Program-made: the position numbers and the translations under genes | Source: an uncultured Myxococcales bacterium | Lineage (GTDB): Bacteria > Myxococcota_A > UBA9042 | Direction: 5' to 3' | DNA length: 64,000 bases | Assembly: GCA_903840165.1 (NCBI GenBank) | Contig: CAIMEY010000067.1 | Span: 1 to 64,000 of the forward strand | Part shown: in pieces, positions 52,792-64,000 of the stretch | Layout of the letters: every line of letters starts with the position of its first letter | Numbering within the stretch: the stretch's first letter is position 1 | Notes under the pieces: generated by a model | What the model saw: only the letters and a program-made list of their open reading frames with translations | Database searches by the model: none | What the model was told of the DNA's origin: nothing

Positions 52792-54255
52792 CTAGGTCCG
52801 GTCGCCGGCCTTGCCACTGCCTAAGGCGGACAGCAAATCCAACAAGGGCCGCGTCTGCGCCTCAAAGGTCTTGTGGAATTGCGCAGGCAGCGCGGGCATT
52901 TGCACGTCGGCCAACTCCGTGGGATCCAGGTACTTGCCGTTGTGGCGGGCACCAAAATGCAAGTGTGGTCCGGTCGAGCGGCCCGTGGAGCCGACAAAGC
53001 CGATCACAGCGCCCTTGGACACTGGCTGGCCTGGCTTGAGGCCAGAAGCAAACTTCTGCAAGTGCATGTATTCAGTGCTGTATCCGTCGACATGCTTGAG
53101 GCGAACCATATTGCCACCAGCACCAGCGCGGGCCGCGGAAACCAGGGTGCCTGGGGCGGCAGCAAAGACGGGAGTGCCTGCTAATGCTCCGTAATCAATG
53201 CCTAAGTGTGCCTTCATGCGGTGCAGGATCGGGTGAAAGCGAATGCCAAAATGCGAAGTCTGGTGACCCGCTCGCAGGGGCTGCCGGAGGAACAAAGCCT
53301 CGACCGAGTGGCCATCCGGTGCGTAAAAGCCTGATTGACCATGGGAATCATCGAAAAACACGGCCACGAGCAGAGGCTCTGCCACGCTCGGCCGGCGCAC
53401 TTCCACAGCGACGATGCGCTGATAGCGAACCAGGTGTTCGCCATCCATCAATTTGTCCATCACCAAGCGGAGTTCATCGCCTGTGCGCAGCTCAACCGGC
53501 GTCTGCGCCCGGTCGCCAAGCACCGAGGCCACGTGATCGGCCAAGCCTTCACCCTCGCCACAGCGCCGCAGCGAGTCTTCCAAGTTGCCGACGATTCCGC
53601 AGCGCAGCGCCTGCCGAACCTGCTGCCCCGGCCAACCGCCCTCGCGCGCAGTGAATTGGCCGTGATCGTCGGCTTCGATGGTGATGCCCTCGTTCTGGGG
53701 CGGTGCCACGACCAGTCCCTGCAACGCAGCAGAATCCATGACGCCCGCGCTGCTGAATCGTGCCCAAAGTTGCCATCCTGCCTGCATTTTTTGCGGATCG
53801 CGCAGCGTCTGATAGGCGGCAATCACGTCGCGAGCGGCTTGGCCGTGCACATAGAGGCGCGCCAGGGCCAAGCCCAGGCTCTCGCCATTGGCGATAACGG
53901 TAGAACGTGTGATAATCTCGGTACTTGCGGCAGTCGCGACCGGCGGGTTGGCCTGCAGGTGAACCACCGGTGCCAAAGCGGCTAAGGCTGCGACATCCGC
54001 TTTGCCCTGTCCTTGTGCGCTGTTGGCCTCAGCATTGCTCGGCAAATGCTCCGAACGTTGCATTGCCGTCAGCCGTTCGAGCGGATCCATCGGCCGAAGG
54101 TCCGGCGGCGAAGTCAGCAGCGAATAGAAATTCGCCAACAGAATCAATGAGACAACAGCCAATGCCCCCAAAGACGGCAGCCAGGCGCGGCCACGGGAAG
54201 CCCGACGGGCACCACCGCTACCACTGTTCCAGCCATGCAGGGGACGAAGGGACAT
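52792..54255 (-). CDS. M23-family peptidoglycan endopeptidase (MepM-like)
   Basis: The 487-residue protein has an N-terminal anchor (GALAVVSLILLANFYSLL), a periplasmic mid-region with LysM-like or OapA-like features (NGESLGLALARLYVHGQAARDV), and a C-terminal M23 (lysostaphin) domain. Zinc ligands are intact: SHFGIRFHPILHRMKAHLGIDY (HxxxD) and GPHLHFG (HxH). VGSTGRSTGPHLHFGARHNGKYLDP is the usual end of the domain. Such enzymes cut peptide cross-links to allow cell-wall growth. The start has GAGG upstream. A minus-strand promoter is seen at 54336-54366. Confidence 0.9.
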   Translation of the reverse strand: MSLRPLHGWNSGSGGARRASRGRAWLPSLGALAVVSLILLANFYSLLTSPPDLRPMDPLERLTAMQRSEHLPSNAEANSAQGQGKADVAALAALAPVVHLQANPPVATAASTEIITRSTVIANGESLGLALARLYVHGQAARDVIAAYQTLRDPQKMQAGWQLWARFSSAGVMDSAALQGLVVAPPQNEGITIEADDHGQFTAREGGWPGQQVRQALRCGIVGNLEDSLRRCGEGEGLADHVASVLGDRAQTPVELRTGDELRLVMDKLMDGEHLVRYQRIVAVEVRRPSVAEPLLVAVFFDDSHGQSGFYAPDGHSVEALFLRQPLRAGHQTSHFGIRFHPILHRMKAHLGIDYGALAGTPVFAAAPGTLVSAARAGAGGNMVRLKHVDGYSTEYMHLQKFASGLKPGQPVSKGAVIGFVGSTGRSTGPHLHFGARHNGKYLDPTELADVQMPALPAQFHKTFEAQTRPLLDLLSALGSGKAGDRT

Positions 54256-54335
54256 CGACGTTCAGATCCTCTTGCGTTGCAGATTCTCTTGCAAATCAGT
54301 GAATTGACGACACTGGGCCTAGCCAAGCGTCGCGT

Positions 54336-54366
54336 ATAGTAACCACGGATAGCCCGCTGCTGTCAA
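54336..54366 (-). promoter_or_regulatory. Promoter for the M23 peptidase gene
   Basis: On the minus strand TTGACA (54366-54361) is followed after 18-19 bp by TTACTA/TACTAT (54342-54336). It lies about 80 nt upstream of the ATG at 54255. The rest of 54367-54599 shows no gene. Confidence 0.6.
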
Positions 54367-54599
54367 CCGCAAAATCGAAACCATCGCTTAGCTCAAGAGC
54401 TCAAGGTAATCAGCGATGTAGATGCGTCAGCCGCCGCACTTCTGGGCTCAGCCGCCACGCTCGTCCCATGGCAATCCCTGGCGACTTGCGACGTTGCGTC
54501 TAGGCGGTCCGCCGCAAAGGCGTGCGCGGGGAGCCGTTGTCGAAAGAGGGCGGCTTGGGTAGAGTGCCAGGGTGCGCTTGCTGCGCTAGGAAGGTCGTC

Positions 54600-55805
54600 A
54601 TGGGCTCGCGTTGTCGCTTAGGGTTCGCCAGTCGCTTAGGATTTGCCATTAAAGGCTATTTACTGCCGGCGTTTACGTTGTTACTGCTCGGGGCCGCGGG
54701 CTGCGGCAGCAAGGACGCAGCAAAAGCGCCGACGACGTTTTGCACCGCCGGTTCAGTGACTTGCATCAATAACGCCCTGGCGACGTGCGTGGATGGCACC
54801 AGCTACAGCATTACGCCCTGCGGCGAAACAAAATACTGCAGCAAAAATCAATGTGTAGGCGTTGTTTGCCCCAAAGCGAGCACTTCCTGCAATGCCAATC
54901 AGTTGATGCAGTGCCCGGCGGACGGGGCCACGGACGCTGTAGCCCTCGCGGGCAAGTGTGCGGCAACTGAGCAATGCCAAGCGGGAACTTGCGTGCCCAA
55001 GGCCTGCAAGGCGGGACAGACCGTCTGCGGCTGGAACGCCGTGGTCACATGCGAAAACGGCGCGTGGACGGCAACGTCCTGTGCTGGCGCTCAATTGTGC
55101 GATCCCAGCACCAAGGCCTGCGTCGACCGCCCGTGCACACCAGACGCAATCCAGTGCAAATCAACTTCAATTGCGCAACGTTGTATGGCTACTGGTGCCA
55201 AATGGGTTGACGTGCCCTGCGCCGGTGGCGAGGTCTGCGAAGGCGGCATCTGTCACTTGCAGGTCGCAGCCGCGGCCAGTGCCGATAGCAGTTCCAGCGC
55301 GGACAGCTCAAGCAACCCAGCCGATAGCACTTCCGATTCGGGCAGTTTCATCAATACCGGCGGCAAAGATGTGGCCCTTGAGCCCAACGACGTCTTTACG
55401 TTGACCATCAGTGAAACCGCCAATCCTTCCTCTGACGTGCAGCCCACGCAGTTCGACATCGCCTCCGCGCACTACTTGACCTCGACCAAGATGTTGCAGA
55501 TCGACGGCACAGCCGGCAATTTGATTGTAGAAATCCAGATCAAGCCCATTGAGGACTTCACGACCGGCACCTTCTTCGCGGGCGGTCCGGATGCCGGCGA
55601 CTCGGGCGTCTACTACTCGGACGGTTCGAGTTCCAGCGCCGGAACCTTCCCCTCGAAATCCCTTGATTATACTGTGGATCTCAAGGTATTCGGCGATGTT
55701 GGCGACCGCATCAAGGGCACGTTTAACGCCACCGTCAGCGACCCGCAAGGCGGCGACAAGAAATACTACTTTGTAAACGGCGTGTTTGACGTAAAGCGTA
55801 GCTGA
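54600..55805 (+). CDS. Cys-rich lipoprotein
   Basis: The 401-residue protein has a lipobox (LLLLGAAGCG) and then repeated Cys motifs (FCTAGSVTCINNALATCVDG, YCSKNQCVGVVCP, CNANQLMQCP, VCGWNAVVTCENGAW...) like the extracellular Cys-rich repeats of Myxococcota lipoproteins. A Ser/Asp/Ala low-complexity hinge separates these from a C-terminal beta-domain (DIASAHYLTSTKMLQIDGTAGNLIVEIQI). AGGAAGG supports the start. The stop overlaps the RNase E/G start by one base (TGATG), an unusual coupling of a lipoprotein with an RNase. Confidence 0.75.
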   Translation: MGSRCRLGFASRLGFAIKGYLLPAFTLLLLGAAGCGSKDAAKAPTTFCTAGSVTCINNALATCVDGTSYSITPCGETKYCSKNQCVGVVCPKASTSCNANQLMQCPADGATDAVALAGKCAATEQCQAGTCVPKACKAGQTVCGWNAVVTCENGAWTATSCAGAQLCDPSTKACVDRPCTPDAIQCKSTSIAQRCMATGAKWVDVPCAGGEVCEGGICHLQVAAAASADSSSSADSSSNPADSTSDSGSFINTGGKDVALEPNDVFTLTISETANPSSDVQPTQFDIASAHYLTSTKMLQIDGTAGNLIVEIQIKPIEDFTTGTFFAGGPDAGDSGVYYSDGSSSSAGTFPSKSLDYTVDLKVFGDVGDRIKGTFNATVSDPQGGDKKYYFVNGVFDVKRS

Positions 55806-57460
55806 TGCACGAGCCAAGTTCAGTCCCAGCCTCCCTCGATCCGCCGTTGCCCAGCGAAGCGCCGGCGCCTAGCGCTGCTAGCAGTGTGCTGCGGCCGCGG
55901 CGTTCCGGAGAGCCGGAGACGCTGTATATCCATCATTCTGCTCAAGAAACCCGCGTTGCTATGCAGCAAGGCAACGACGTGGTTGAACTGCAGGTGGAGC
56001 GCACGGCAGGCCGGGGCCTTTCCGGCAACATCTATCGGGGTCGCGTTGTTCGGGTAATTCCCAGCATGGATGCGGCCTTTGTCGATATCGGCCTAGAGCG
56101 TATGGCCTTGCTGCACGCCGCCGATGTCTGGCAGACCGGCGTGGCCGGAGCCGGGCAGGAAGAGCCAGAGACGACCAAGCGCGTGGCCCACAAGCCGATT
56201 GCACAACTGCTGAAATCTGCCCAAGAAATCATGGTTCAGGTCGTGCGCGAACCGGTCGCCAAGAAGGGCCCGCGCGTCACGATGTTTGTCAGCCTACCTG
56301 GGCGAAATGTTGTTCTTTTGACGCGGGAACCCAGCTTTGGCGTCTCCAAAATGATCGCCGATCCGGGCGAGCGCGAGCGGCTCCTGCAGATTGTCGCGCG
56401 GACGGCGCCGTCGGGCTGTGGCGCGATTGTGCGGACCGTCGGCGATGGTGCGACTGAAGCCGAATTGCTCGATGATATTGGACATTTGCGCGAGCAGTGG
56501 CTCGATATTCAGGCCCGCTATGAGGCCTCGACCGGGCCGAGTTTCATCTTTGATGACTTGGACTTGGTTCTGCGCGCCCTGCGCGACATGGTCGGGCCGC
56601 AAACAGTGGCGGTGTGGATCGACGACCCGGCCGAGGTGACCCGGGTTGAACGATTTGTTAAACGTTTTCATGCAGATGCCCGGCCCCAAGTTCGCCTGCA
56701 TGAATCGCGGACGCCCTTGTTTGAGTTTCACGGTCTGGACCGCTGGGTGCGCGAAGCCGTGGAACCCAGGGTGAGATTGCGTTCCGGCGGCGAATTGGTG
56801 GTATCGCGGACCGAAGCGATGACGGTCATCGATGTCAATAGCGGCAAGCAGGTAGGCAGTGAAAGTCTGGACGAAGCGATTTTCGCGCTCAATCTCGAAG
56901 CAGCTCGGGCGATTGCGGCCCAACTGCGATTGCGCAACATCGGCGGCTTGGTGATCACCGATTTCGTCGACATGCAGCGGGCCGAAGACAAGAAGAAGCT
57001 GGAACTGGCCTTTGCTGAGGCATTGAGTCGTGATCGGGCGCGAATAAGGCTTGGGAAACTTAGCGAATTTGGCACGATTCAGCTCACCCGCAAGCGCGTA
57101 CGCGAAAGCATCTACGAGCGCGTGACCGAAACCTGCCCCTCCTGCAAGGGCAGGGGATACGTGCGTTCCGCCAGCGACTTAGCGATTGAGACCCTCGACC
57201 GGCTGCGCATCGCGGCGGCGGCGGCGGCGGGACGTACGCAGATGATCGGCGTGCAGGTGCCGACGCGGGTTGCAGCCATTTTGCGCGACCATCTCTCCGG
57301 CGCAGTTCGGGATCTGGAGCGGGAATTCTCTTTAAAAATAGAGGTTTCAGATGACGCGCGCATGGTTCCCTCCTTCCCCGAACAGGCGCGTTTGGAAGGC
57401 GAACCGAAGCTGGCTGCAGCCGTCGTCGTTGCCGAAGCGGACACGGAAACCCCGGCCTAG
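55805..57460 (+). CDS. rng: Ribonuclease E/G family (RNase G-like)
   Basis: The 551-residue protein contains an S1 domain (GNIYRGRVVRVIPSMDAAFVDIGLERMALLHAADV) and the RNase E/G catalytic core. Catalytic aspartates are in MTVIDVNSGK and VITDFVDM, and the zinc-link Cys pair is in CPSCKGRGY. The length and lack of the E-type C-terminal scaffold point to RNase G. It cleaves single-stranded RNA at 5' monophosphate ends, including in rRNA maturation. A Pro-rich N-terminal extension (about 1-35) precedes the S1 part. The ATG is in a TGATG overlap with the upstream lipoprotein gene. Confidence 0.93.
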   Translation: MHEPSSVPASLDPPLPSEAPAPSAASSVLRPRRSGEPETLYIHHSAQETRVAMQQGNDVVELQVERTAGRGLSGNIYRGRVVRVIPSMDAAFVDIGLERMALLHAADVWQTGVAGAGQEEPETTKRVAHKPIAQLLKSAQEIMVQVVREPVAKKGPRVTMFVSLPGRNVVLLTREPSFGVSKMIADPGERERLLQIVARTAPSGCGAIVRTVGDGATEAELLDDIGHLREQWLDIQARYEASTGPSFIFDDLDLVLRALRDMVGPQTVAVWIDDPAEVTRVERFVKRFHADARPQVRLHESRTPLFEFHGLDRWVREAVEPRVRLRSGGELVVSRTEAMTVIDVNSGKQVGSESLDEAIFALNLEAARAIAAQLRLRNIGGLVITDFVDMQRAEDKKKLELAFAEALSRDRARIRLGKLSEFGTIQLTRKRVRESIYERVTETCPSCKGRGYVRSASDLAIETLDRLRIAAAAAAGRTQMIGVQVPTRVAAILRDHLSGAVRDLEREFSLKIEVSDDARMVPSFPEQARLEGEPKLAAAVVVAEADTETPA

Positions 57461-57463
57461 TGA

Positions 57464-59347
<1,884 letters not shown>

Positions 59348-59500
59348 GGGACTCTGCAGAATCATTGCGATTTTGCCGTTCAGCCCCTGTGCCGCTTGGT
59401 GCGTCTCAAGCCCGCGTTCGCAAAGGCCTTTGCGCCGCGCTGCAAGAAGGCAGATTCGCCTGATTCGATTGGTTTCTTCCTGCACGGAGCTTGACCGTCC

Positions 59501-60370
59501 ATGGCTGCTGCCTCTCCAGGGACTTTCGCCGTCGTCGCGACGCCCATCGGCAACCTGGGCGACTTGAGCCCTCGGGCTGCCGAGATCCTCGGTCAAGTGG
59601 ATGAAATTCTTTGTGAAGACACTCGGCATACCGCGCAGTTGCTGCGCCACTTGGGGCTGCATAAGCCGCTGACTTCCTTGCACGCGTACAATGAGGCGGA
59701 GCGCGTCGGTCAGGTCCTGGCTGGGCTGGCTCAAGGTCGCCATTATGCACTGGTTTCTGACGCGGGAACGCCTTGCCTCTCCGACCCTGGGGCCCAGATT
59801 GTCGAGGCCGTGCAGCAGGGCGGCTATGCCCTGACCTCAGTGCCGGGGCCTTTTGCTACGGCTACGGCGTTGGCCGGTTCGGGCCTTGTCGCAGTTCCCT
59901 TTGCGTTTTGGGGCTTTCTCGCCAAGAAGGCCAGTGAACGGCGGCAGCAACTGCGCGACCGACTGCGGCCTGGGCCACAAGGGGCCATGAGCCACGCCTT
60001 CTACGCCCCGGGTCGAGATCTCCTTGAGTTTATGGATGATATTGCCGAGGTGGCACCCTACTCGCGGGTCGTCGTCGCGCGGGAACTCACCAAGATTCAC
60101 GAAGGTTGGCTCCGTGGGACGGCAGCGCAAGTGCGCGGCGCAATTCGGCCAGAGCAGCTGTGTGGCGAGGCTGTGGTCCTGGTGCAAGTGCAGGACAGCG
60201 ACGTGGTGCAAAAGCAAGAAACAGCTATGGATCCGGGAGCCTTGGTCCGAGCGGCGCGGCAATCGGGGGCGGATCGCAAGAAGGCCCTGCGCGAGATTGC
60301 CCTTAAGACGGGGCTGTCTCGTAATGAGCTTTACGCCCTGTGGCTGCAAGACGGCGAAATCGAGCCCTAA
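59501..60370 (+). CDS. rsmI: 16S rRNA cytidine(1402)-2'-O-methyltransferase RsmI
   Basis: The 289-residue protein is RsmI: VVATPIGNLGDLSPRA near the N-terminus, CEDTRHT, ALVSDAGTPCLSDPG, and RELTKIHEGWLRG are all diagnostic. It methylates the 2'-OH of C1402 in the 16S decoding centre using SAM. Length is normal. It is transcribed in the same direction as pyrG after a 150-nt gap and converges on the met-zincin gene. Confidence 0.95.
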   Translation: MAAASPGTFAVVATPIGNLGDLSPRAAEILGQVDEILCEDTRHTAQLLRHLGLHKPLTSLHAYNEAERVGQVLAGLAQGRHYALVSDAGTPCLSDPGAQIVEAVQQGGYALTSVPGPFATATALAGSGLVAVPFAFWGFLAKKASERRQQLRDRLRPGPQGAMSHAFYAPGRDLLEFMDDIAEVAPYSRVVVARELTKIHEGWLRGTAAQVRGAIRPEQLCGEAVVLVQVQDSDVVQKQETAMDPGALVRAARQSGADRKKALREIALKTGLSRNELYALWLQDGEIEP

Positions 60371-60392
60371 GGCCGCCTTAACACAGCAGAAA

Positions 60393-60411
60393 AGCCGCTA
60401 GCCGGGCGGCT
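60393..60411 (-). terminator. Terminator for the minus-strand met-zincin gene
   Basis: AGCCGC (60393-60398) and GCGGCT (60406-60411) form a hairpin. Read on the minus strand it is followed by TTTTC. It lies between the convergent rsmI and met-zincin genes. Confidence 0.5.
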
Positions 60412-60457
60412 GCGAGCGCCAGCGATGTTCTTGGTACCGGCGCGACGGGTTGAGCGG

Positions 60458-63400
60458 CTAATACTCAAACATTTCATGCATCGAGCGCACGATCTCCAGT
60501 AGGCTGACGCGGTACTGGTACTCGCTGAACAAGTAGTTGTCCTGCAAAGTCTTTAGGTCGGCGAACTGCGACAGCACGGCCTGGGCCTGCTGCACGGCGA
60601 TGTAGCCAGGATTGAGCACGGTTGAATCTACCTTCGCGGAAACATAGGTCTTTCCTGAGAGCGGATCCGTAAACTTGATGATGTCGGTCGGCGATACCGA
60701 ATCCGGGAAATCGATCTGATGCTGATTGCCTTGGAGAAAGACGCGCGACAAGTCCATGTAACTACGCTCAAATGTGCGTGTCAGGAAGGACATGCCGTAG
60801 ATCGCGCCGAGCAGGGGCATGCGGAAACGGCTCGAGGGGAAAGTCGGCCTGGCGTCAGGGTAAATCGCATATTTGAGGCAGCCCGTCTGCTGATCGGGCG
60901 GCAAGTTGACCAGCGTTGAACACAGCGGCGGCTCCTTGCCCGCATTGGGGCCGACCCAGGCGCGACGCAGCATGGAGTCCGGCCCGAGCGAAGTCCCATC
61001 GGCGGCGCGCGGCCCCTGGATCATGTACCAGCCGTAATAGTGGATGTCGTCCACCTGAATACCGGCGAAAAGATTAAACATTTGCCGCGGGAAGACCGAG
61101 TAGAAGTTCACCAGATAGCGGCGCGTGTCCTCATTTTCGTTGACGCCGATGTAGCGAGAAGTACTCGGGTCTGACAGGGCGACAAAGGCGGCCAAGCGAT
61201 CATAAAACTGCCCAGCCGTCAGGGGACGCACGGCATAACCACCGCCCCAGCCAGCATAAAGGGGGCGCGCGCCTTCGGGTTCATCGATCCAGTGCGTGTC
61301 GTCCTTGGCCTGGTCGACGGCGTTGTACTGCTCGAGCTGATTTTTGGTGGCATTGAGGAAGTAGTAGCCCGGCGTCGGTCGGGCCAGCACCTGCGCTAAC
61401 GTATTGAATGTATTCATAGTCGCCATCGAGCCCGACAGACCACCATTGATGTCCTGATCGTAGTCGTTGCCGTAACGCGCCTTCCACCAACCGTTTTTCT
61501 GGTAGGTCGCCAGGTCGATTGCCCAATACTGGAATTGCCGTTGGGCGACGCCAAACTGCCGCGCGACGCGGTTAGAGTAGTTGTCCGGCTGGAACATCTC
61601 ATTATCGCGTGCGTATCCCCAGAAAAACCAGTAATCTTCGTAGTCATTTAGGGCATTGGTGGCGATTTCATAGGCATCGACGCCTTCGTCAAAGGTGGCG
61701 CAGGAAGGTGTTTGGCCGTTGTACTCGTCCGAGCAGAAGCGGTAGGGGACTTCCACCAGCGCCGTGCCATCACTACGCGTTGATTTCATGCAGTATTGGT
61801 CGACATTGATCAGCGGCGATCCGGCGGCCGGTGCGCTGAGGGCCCCTAGGGGACGGCAGACGCGACCGTCGCCGCAGTCGTTGTCGGCGTTGCAACGATT
61901 GCCGCGAATGTCATGCCAATCGACGATGGTGCGGTCGTACATGGCCGCTGTGGCGCTGGCTTTGTCGCTGCCGAAGTAGGCAGGCCAGCTCGACCAGTGG
62001 ATGCGCCGCGTGAGCTTGTACATGTCCTGGACGCCCTGGACCAAGTTCATCGTCGTGGTTGTGCCGCTGTCCGCCGGCGTCGCCAAGAAGTCGCGGGCAG
62101 CGGGCAGGTTGCCAACGGGCTTGTCCAGGGTCGGTGGTTTGGTAAAGGTGTCGACCAAATCTCCGTAACCAAAGCGAATTGCCGCTAAGTCGTAGAGGCC
62201 AATGCCGGCGAAACGGCCGTTGAACTTGGCTGTGTAGTCCATCACCGAGGCCAACTGCTTCTCGCGCAAGTGACCCGTCGTTTGGGCATCGGTCTCAGGC
62301 TGTAGCAGCGCCAAGGGCTTGCCTGCATCATCAAGGCGTAAGTCCCAGAACTCTTTGTGGAAATTGAGCGAGTCGGTGGATGCTTCAAAGTTGTGGCGCA
62401 GGCCCAAGGTGTGGCCGATCTCATGGAGCTGCGTATCCTCATAAATTCGCTGCCAAAGTTCGGTGCGAATGCCGGAGCGCAACTGGTCCACTTCAGCGCG
62501 GCCGAGCTCTTGGGTATGGCGCAGCAGCGGGTCCGCCGTGTCCGTGTACAGCGGGCCGGGCAGCGTGTGGACAATATCCGCATTGGGATCGCCACCATTG
62601 GCGCTATTGAGGGCTTCGCGCAGGGTATCGGCCACCAAGCGAGCGGAGCAGGGGGCCCAGACTGGCTTGTCGCTGCCAACGCAGACCCGGCCAATGCCTA
62701 AGCCCTTGGATTCAAAGGCGCCAACAGTCGTGCAGGACTCCGTGGTCGCGGCCATCGTGCCGCTGTCAAAGGTGAACAATGTGCCCTTTTCGGTGGCGTA
62801 TCGCTTGCACAAGGCTGCGTCATACAAGGCTCCTTTTTCTTTGGCTAATCCGACCAGCGCGCCGTCCTTGAACTCGGCAAAGTGCAAGGTCTTGGTCGCC
62901 AACTGGTCGTACACTTTCTGCTGGGCCTGCAAGCCCGCGGTGTGCGCCCATTGCGACAGGGACAGCGTCTGCAACTCGTCGGCCGAAATCACTTTTTCCT
63001 GTCCTGGCTTGGCCGAGTAGTCCTTGAACAGGGCGCGAATGCTATGGCCGTCGTCATCGGCCGAGGCCAGCGCGTCAATCTGTGGATTCTTCTGCAGATT
63101 GGCCATGCGGCTTTGAGCCCAGGTGTCGCCGTCAGACTGAGGCTGCATGCCCATATTCTCAATGCCTGCGCGGACATCAGCGTCAAGCAGCCCTGCGGCC
63201 GCCTGTTGCATTTCCTCCAAGGACTTGGGCCCCTTGAGGTCAAAACGCTTGACGGTCTGTGCTTTGATATTGTAGCGCTTTTGCGATGCGCGCTCGACGT
63301 CGTTGAAGTCGGTCACGCCCGCCATGAACTCCAGGGCCTGAAGTCCCGCCTCGGCACCAATCTTCATCGCCGCGACGTAACTATGGGCGCTGGCAGCGAT

Positions 63401-64000
63401 AATTTCGCCCGAAATCGGGTCAGCCGCCGAAGGTCCATAGCCATAAAGGCTATTTTGCGCCGGCGCCGGAATCGCGTGCATCACGTTGTAGCGCAAGTCA
63501 CCAAACTGGTGAGTTTCATCCATGTTTCTGCAGAGTTGACTGTGGGGCGTCGCTGCCAAGGCACCCTTGATGGCTTTGAGCCCCGCAGCGTCGATCTGCT
63601 TGGCCGCGAGCAGCGCCTCGGCTTGGGCGGTGCCAATCGCTGTCAGATCACCGTGTTCCGCGACCTGGCCCTTGCTATAGTCGCCGCCCGCCAGGACCGC
63701 CGTCAGCGCGGAAGCATTGCTGTTCTCGCACAGGACAAACATGGGGTGGTCTAACTTGCTGACTTTTTTGTGATACTTGACCACATCCTCAAAGCCCGGC
63801 GACCAACTCTTGGCAATGTCAACGGAAGCCGGCAGCAGCTCGCGGGGATGGTCCTCGTTGACGTAATAGACGATGGGCTGTGGCGTCATTTGCGTGTAAT
63901 CAAAATCGCCCTGCCAGGAGCCGTCCGGTTGCAACTTCTTGACATAGCGGTCCCAGATGCGGTGGCGCTGTAAACGCCGGATTGCATTGTGGAAATCATT
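60458..64000 (-). CDS. Zinc metalloprotease, met-zincin (DUF4953-like), 5' end outside window
   Basis: About 1180 residues are visible and the reading frame continues across the right edge (63935-64000 reads ...NDFHNAIRRL... in frame), so the N-terminus is missing. The zinc motif HEIGHTLGLRHNFEAS provides the three His ligands, and SVMDYTAKFNG is the Met-turn about 40 residues on; this pair is typical of the Met-zincin/DUF4953 group. The upstream part contains YYVNEDHPRELLPASV, a family-typical strand. C-terminal to the site are long Tyr/Asp-rich regions (YAGWGGGYAVRPLTAGQFYDRL) and YTLSFLT-like helices. It is probably a secreted or surface protease. Substrate unknown. Confidence 0.85.
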   Translation of the reverse strand, partial: NDFHNAIRRLQRHRIWDRYVKKLQPDGSWQGDFDYTQMTPQPIVYYVNEDHPRELLPASVDIAKSWSPGFEDVVKYHKKVSKLDHPMFVLCENSNASALTAVLAGGDYSKGQVAEHGDLTAIGTAQAEALLAAKQIDAAGLKAIKGALAATPHSQLCRNMDETHQFGDLRYNVMHAIPAPAQNSLYGYGPSAADPISGEIIAASAHSYVAAMKIGAEAGLQALEFMAGVTDFNDVERASQKRYNIKAQTVKRFDLKGPKSLEEMQQAAAGLLDADVRAGIENMGMQPQSDGDTWAQSRMANLQKNPQIDALASADDDGHSIRALFKDYSAKPGQEKVISADELQTLSLSQWAHTAGLQAQQKVYDQLATKTLHFAEFKDGALVGLAKEKGALYDAALCKRYATEKGTLFTFDSGTMAATTESCTTVGAFESKGLGIGRVCVGSDKPVWAPCSARLVADTLREALNSANGGDPNADIVHTLPGPLYTDTADPLLRHTQELGRAEVDQLRSGIRTELWQRIYEDTQLHEIGHTLGLRHNFEASTDSLNFHKEFWDLRLDDAGKPLALLQPETDAQTTGHLREKQLASVMDYTAKFNGRFAGIGLYDLAAIRFGYGDLVDTFTKPPTLDKPVGNLPAARDFLATPADSGTTTTMNLVQGVQDMYKLTRRIHWSSWPAYFGSDKASATAAMYDRTIVDWHDIRGNRCNADNDCGDGRVCRPLGALSAPAAGSPLINVDQYCMKSTRSDGTALVEVPYRFCSDEYNGQTPSCATFDEGVDAYEIATNALNDYEDYWFFWGYARDNEMFQPDNYSNRVARQFGVAQRQFQYWAIDLATYQKNGWWKARYGNDYDQDINGGLSGSMATMNTFNTLAQVLARPTPGYYFLNATKNQLEQYNAVDQAKDDTHWIDEPEGARPLYAGWGGGYAVRPLTAGQFYDRLAAFVALSDPSTSRYIGVNENEDTRRYLVNFYSVFPRQMFNLFAGIQVDDIHYYGWYMIQGPRAADGTSLGPDSMLRRAWVGPNAGKEPPLCSTLVNLPPDQQTGCLKYAIYPDARPTFPSSRFRMPLLGAIYGMSFLTRTFERSYMDLSRVFLQGNQHQIDFPDSVSPTDIIKFTDPLSGKTYVSAKVDSTVLNPGYIAVQQAQAVLSQFADLKTLQDNYLFSEYQYRVSLLEIVRSMHEMFEY

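Overview
The window is a GC-rich chromosomal segment of a Gram-negative, Myxococcota-like (former deltaproteobacterial) bacterium. The assignment rests on gene content, not on a marker tree. It carries a GldA/F/G-type ABC system followed by a DUF4340 protein, a eukaryote-like Ser/Thr kinase ending in a PEGA domain, further PEGA secretory proteins, an FHA coiled-coil protein next to PilZ, cysteine-rich lipoproteins, a multi-AT-hook protein, and lipoprotein and outer-membrane signals. No rRNA, CRISPR array, transposase or integrase was seen. The one RNA gene is a CAT-anticodon tRNA.

Layout. 1-300: multi-hairpin repeats and a promoter. 0.3-4.3 kb: TonB-like protein, gluzincin-like membrane peptidase, an unknown protein and a small Cys4 protein with its exported partner. 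5.2-11.6 kb: GldA/GldF/GldG/DUF4340 operon. 11.6-14.7 kb: LolD-type ATPase without a permease, then an AT-hook array protein. 15-17.9 kb (minus): FHA coiled-coil and PilZ genes. 18.3-21.8 kb: dnaK and dnaJ/cbpA. 21.9-24.8 kb: glucodextranase-C-like exported protein and a large outer-membrane-barrel candidate. 25.1-26.3 kb: contractile-tail tube protein with a long disordered N-terminus. 26.5-31.9 kb (minus): overlapping kinase, PEGA, YkgJ-like and degenerate amidohydrolase genes. 32.2-38 kb: Bcp peroxiredoxin, an unknown protein, TcdA, TatD and a large Cys-rich protein with three somatomedin-B-like domains. 38.5-41.3 kb: metK, rplM, rpsI and the tRNA. 41.4-45.5 kb: lamin-tail lipoprotein, PEGA protein, TrmN6-like methylase and a small protein. 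45.6-49.1 kb (minus): ClpP-like protease with WbpE-type aminotransferase and a fused WbpB-WbpD enzyme. 49.2-55.8 kb: lipoproteins, an RlmD-like methylase divergent from a beta-class DNA methyltransferase with overlapping start codons, and an M23 peptidase. 55.8-60.4 kb: RNase E/G, pyrG and rsmI. 60.5-64 kb (minus): a very large met-zincin metalloprotease cut by the window end.

Most of the sequence combines housekeeping genes (protein folding, SAM synthesis, ribosomal proteins, CTP synthesis, RNA processing and modification) with envelope and signalling genes. The most unusual items are: (i) the 9-motif AT-hook array protein; (ii) an orphan tail-tube protein with a His-rich, repeat-bearing disordered extension; (iii) a ~97-bp multi-hairpin repeat found twice, one copy supplying the C-terminal coding end and stop codon of tcdA; (iv) an amidohydrolase-fold lipoprotein whose metal-binding HxH has become DxD; (v) triple somatomedin-B-like domains in a bacterial protein; (vi) three promoters placed so that transcripts would be leaderless; and (vii) a divergent gene pair whose ATG codons overlap by two bases.
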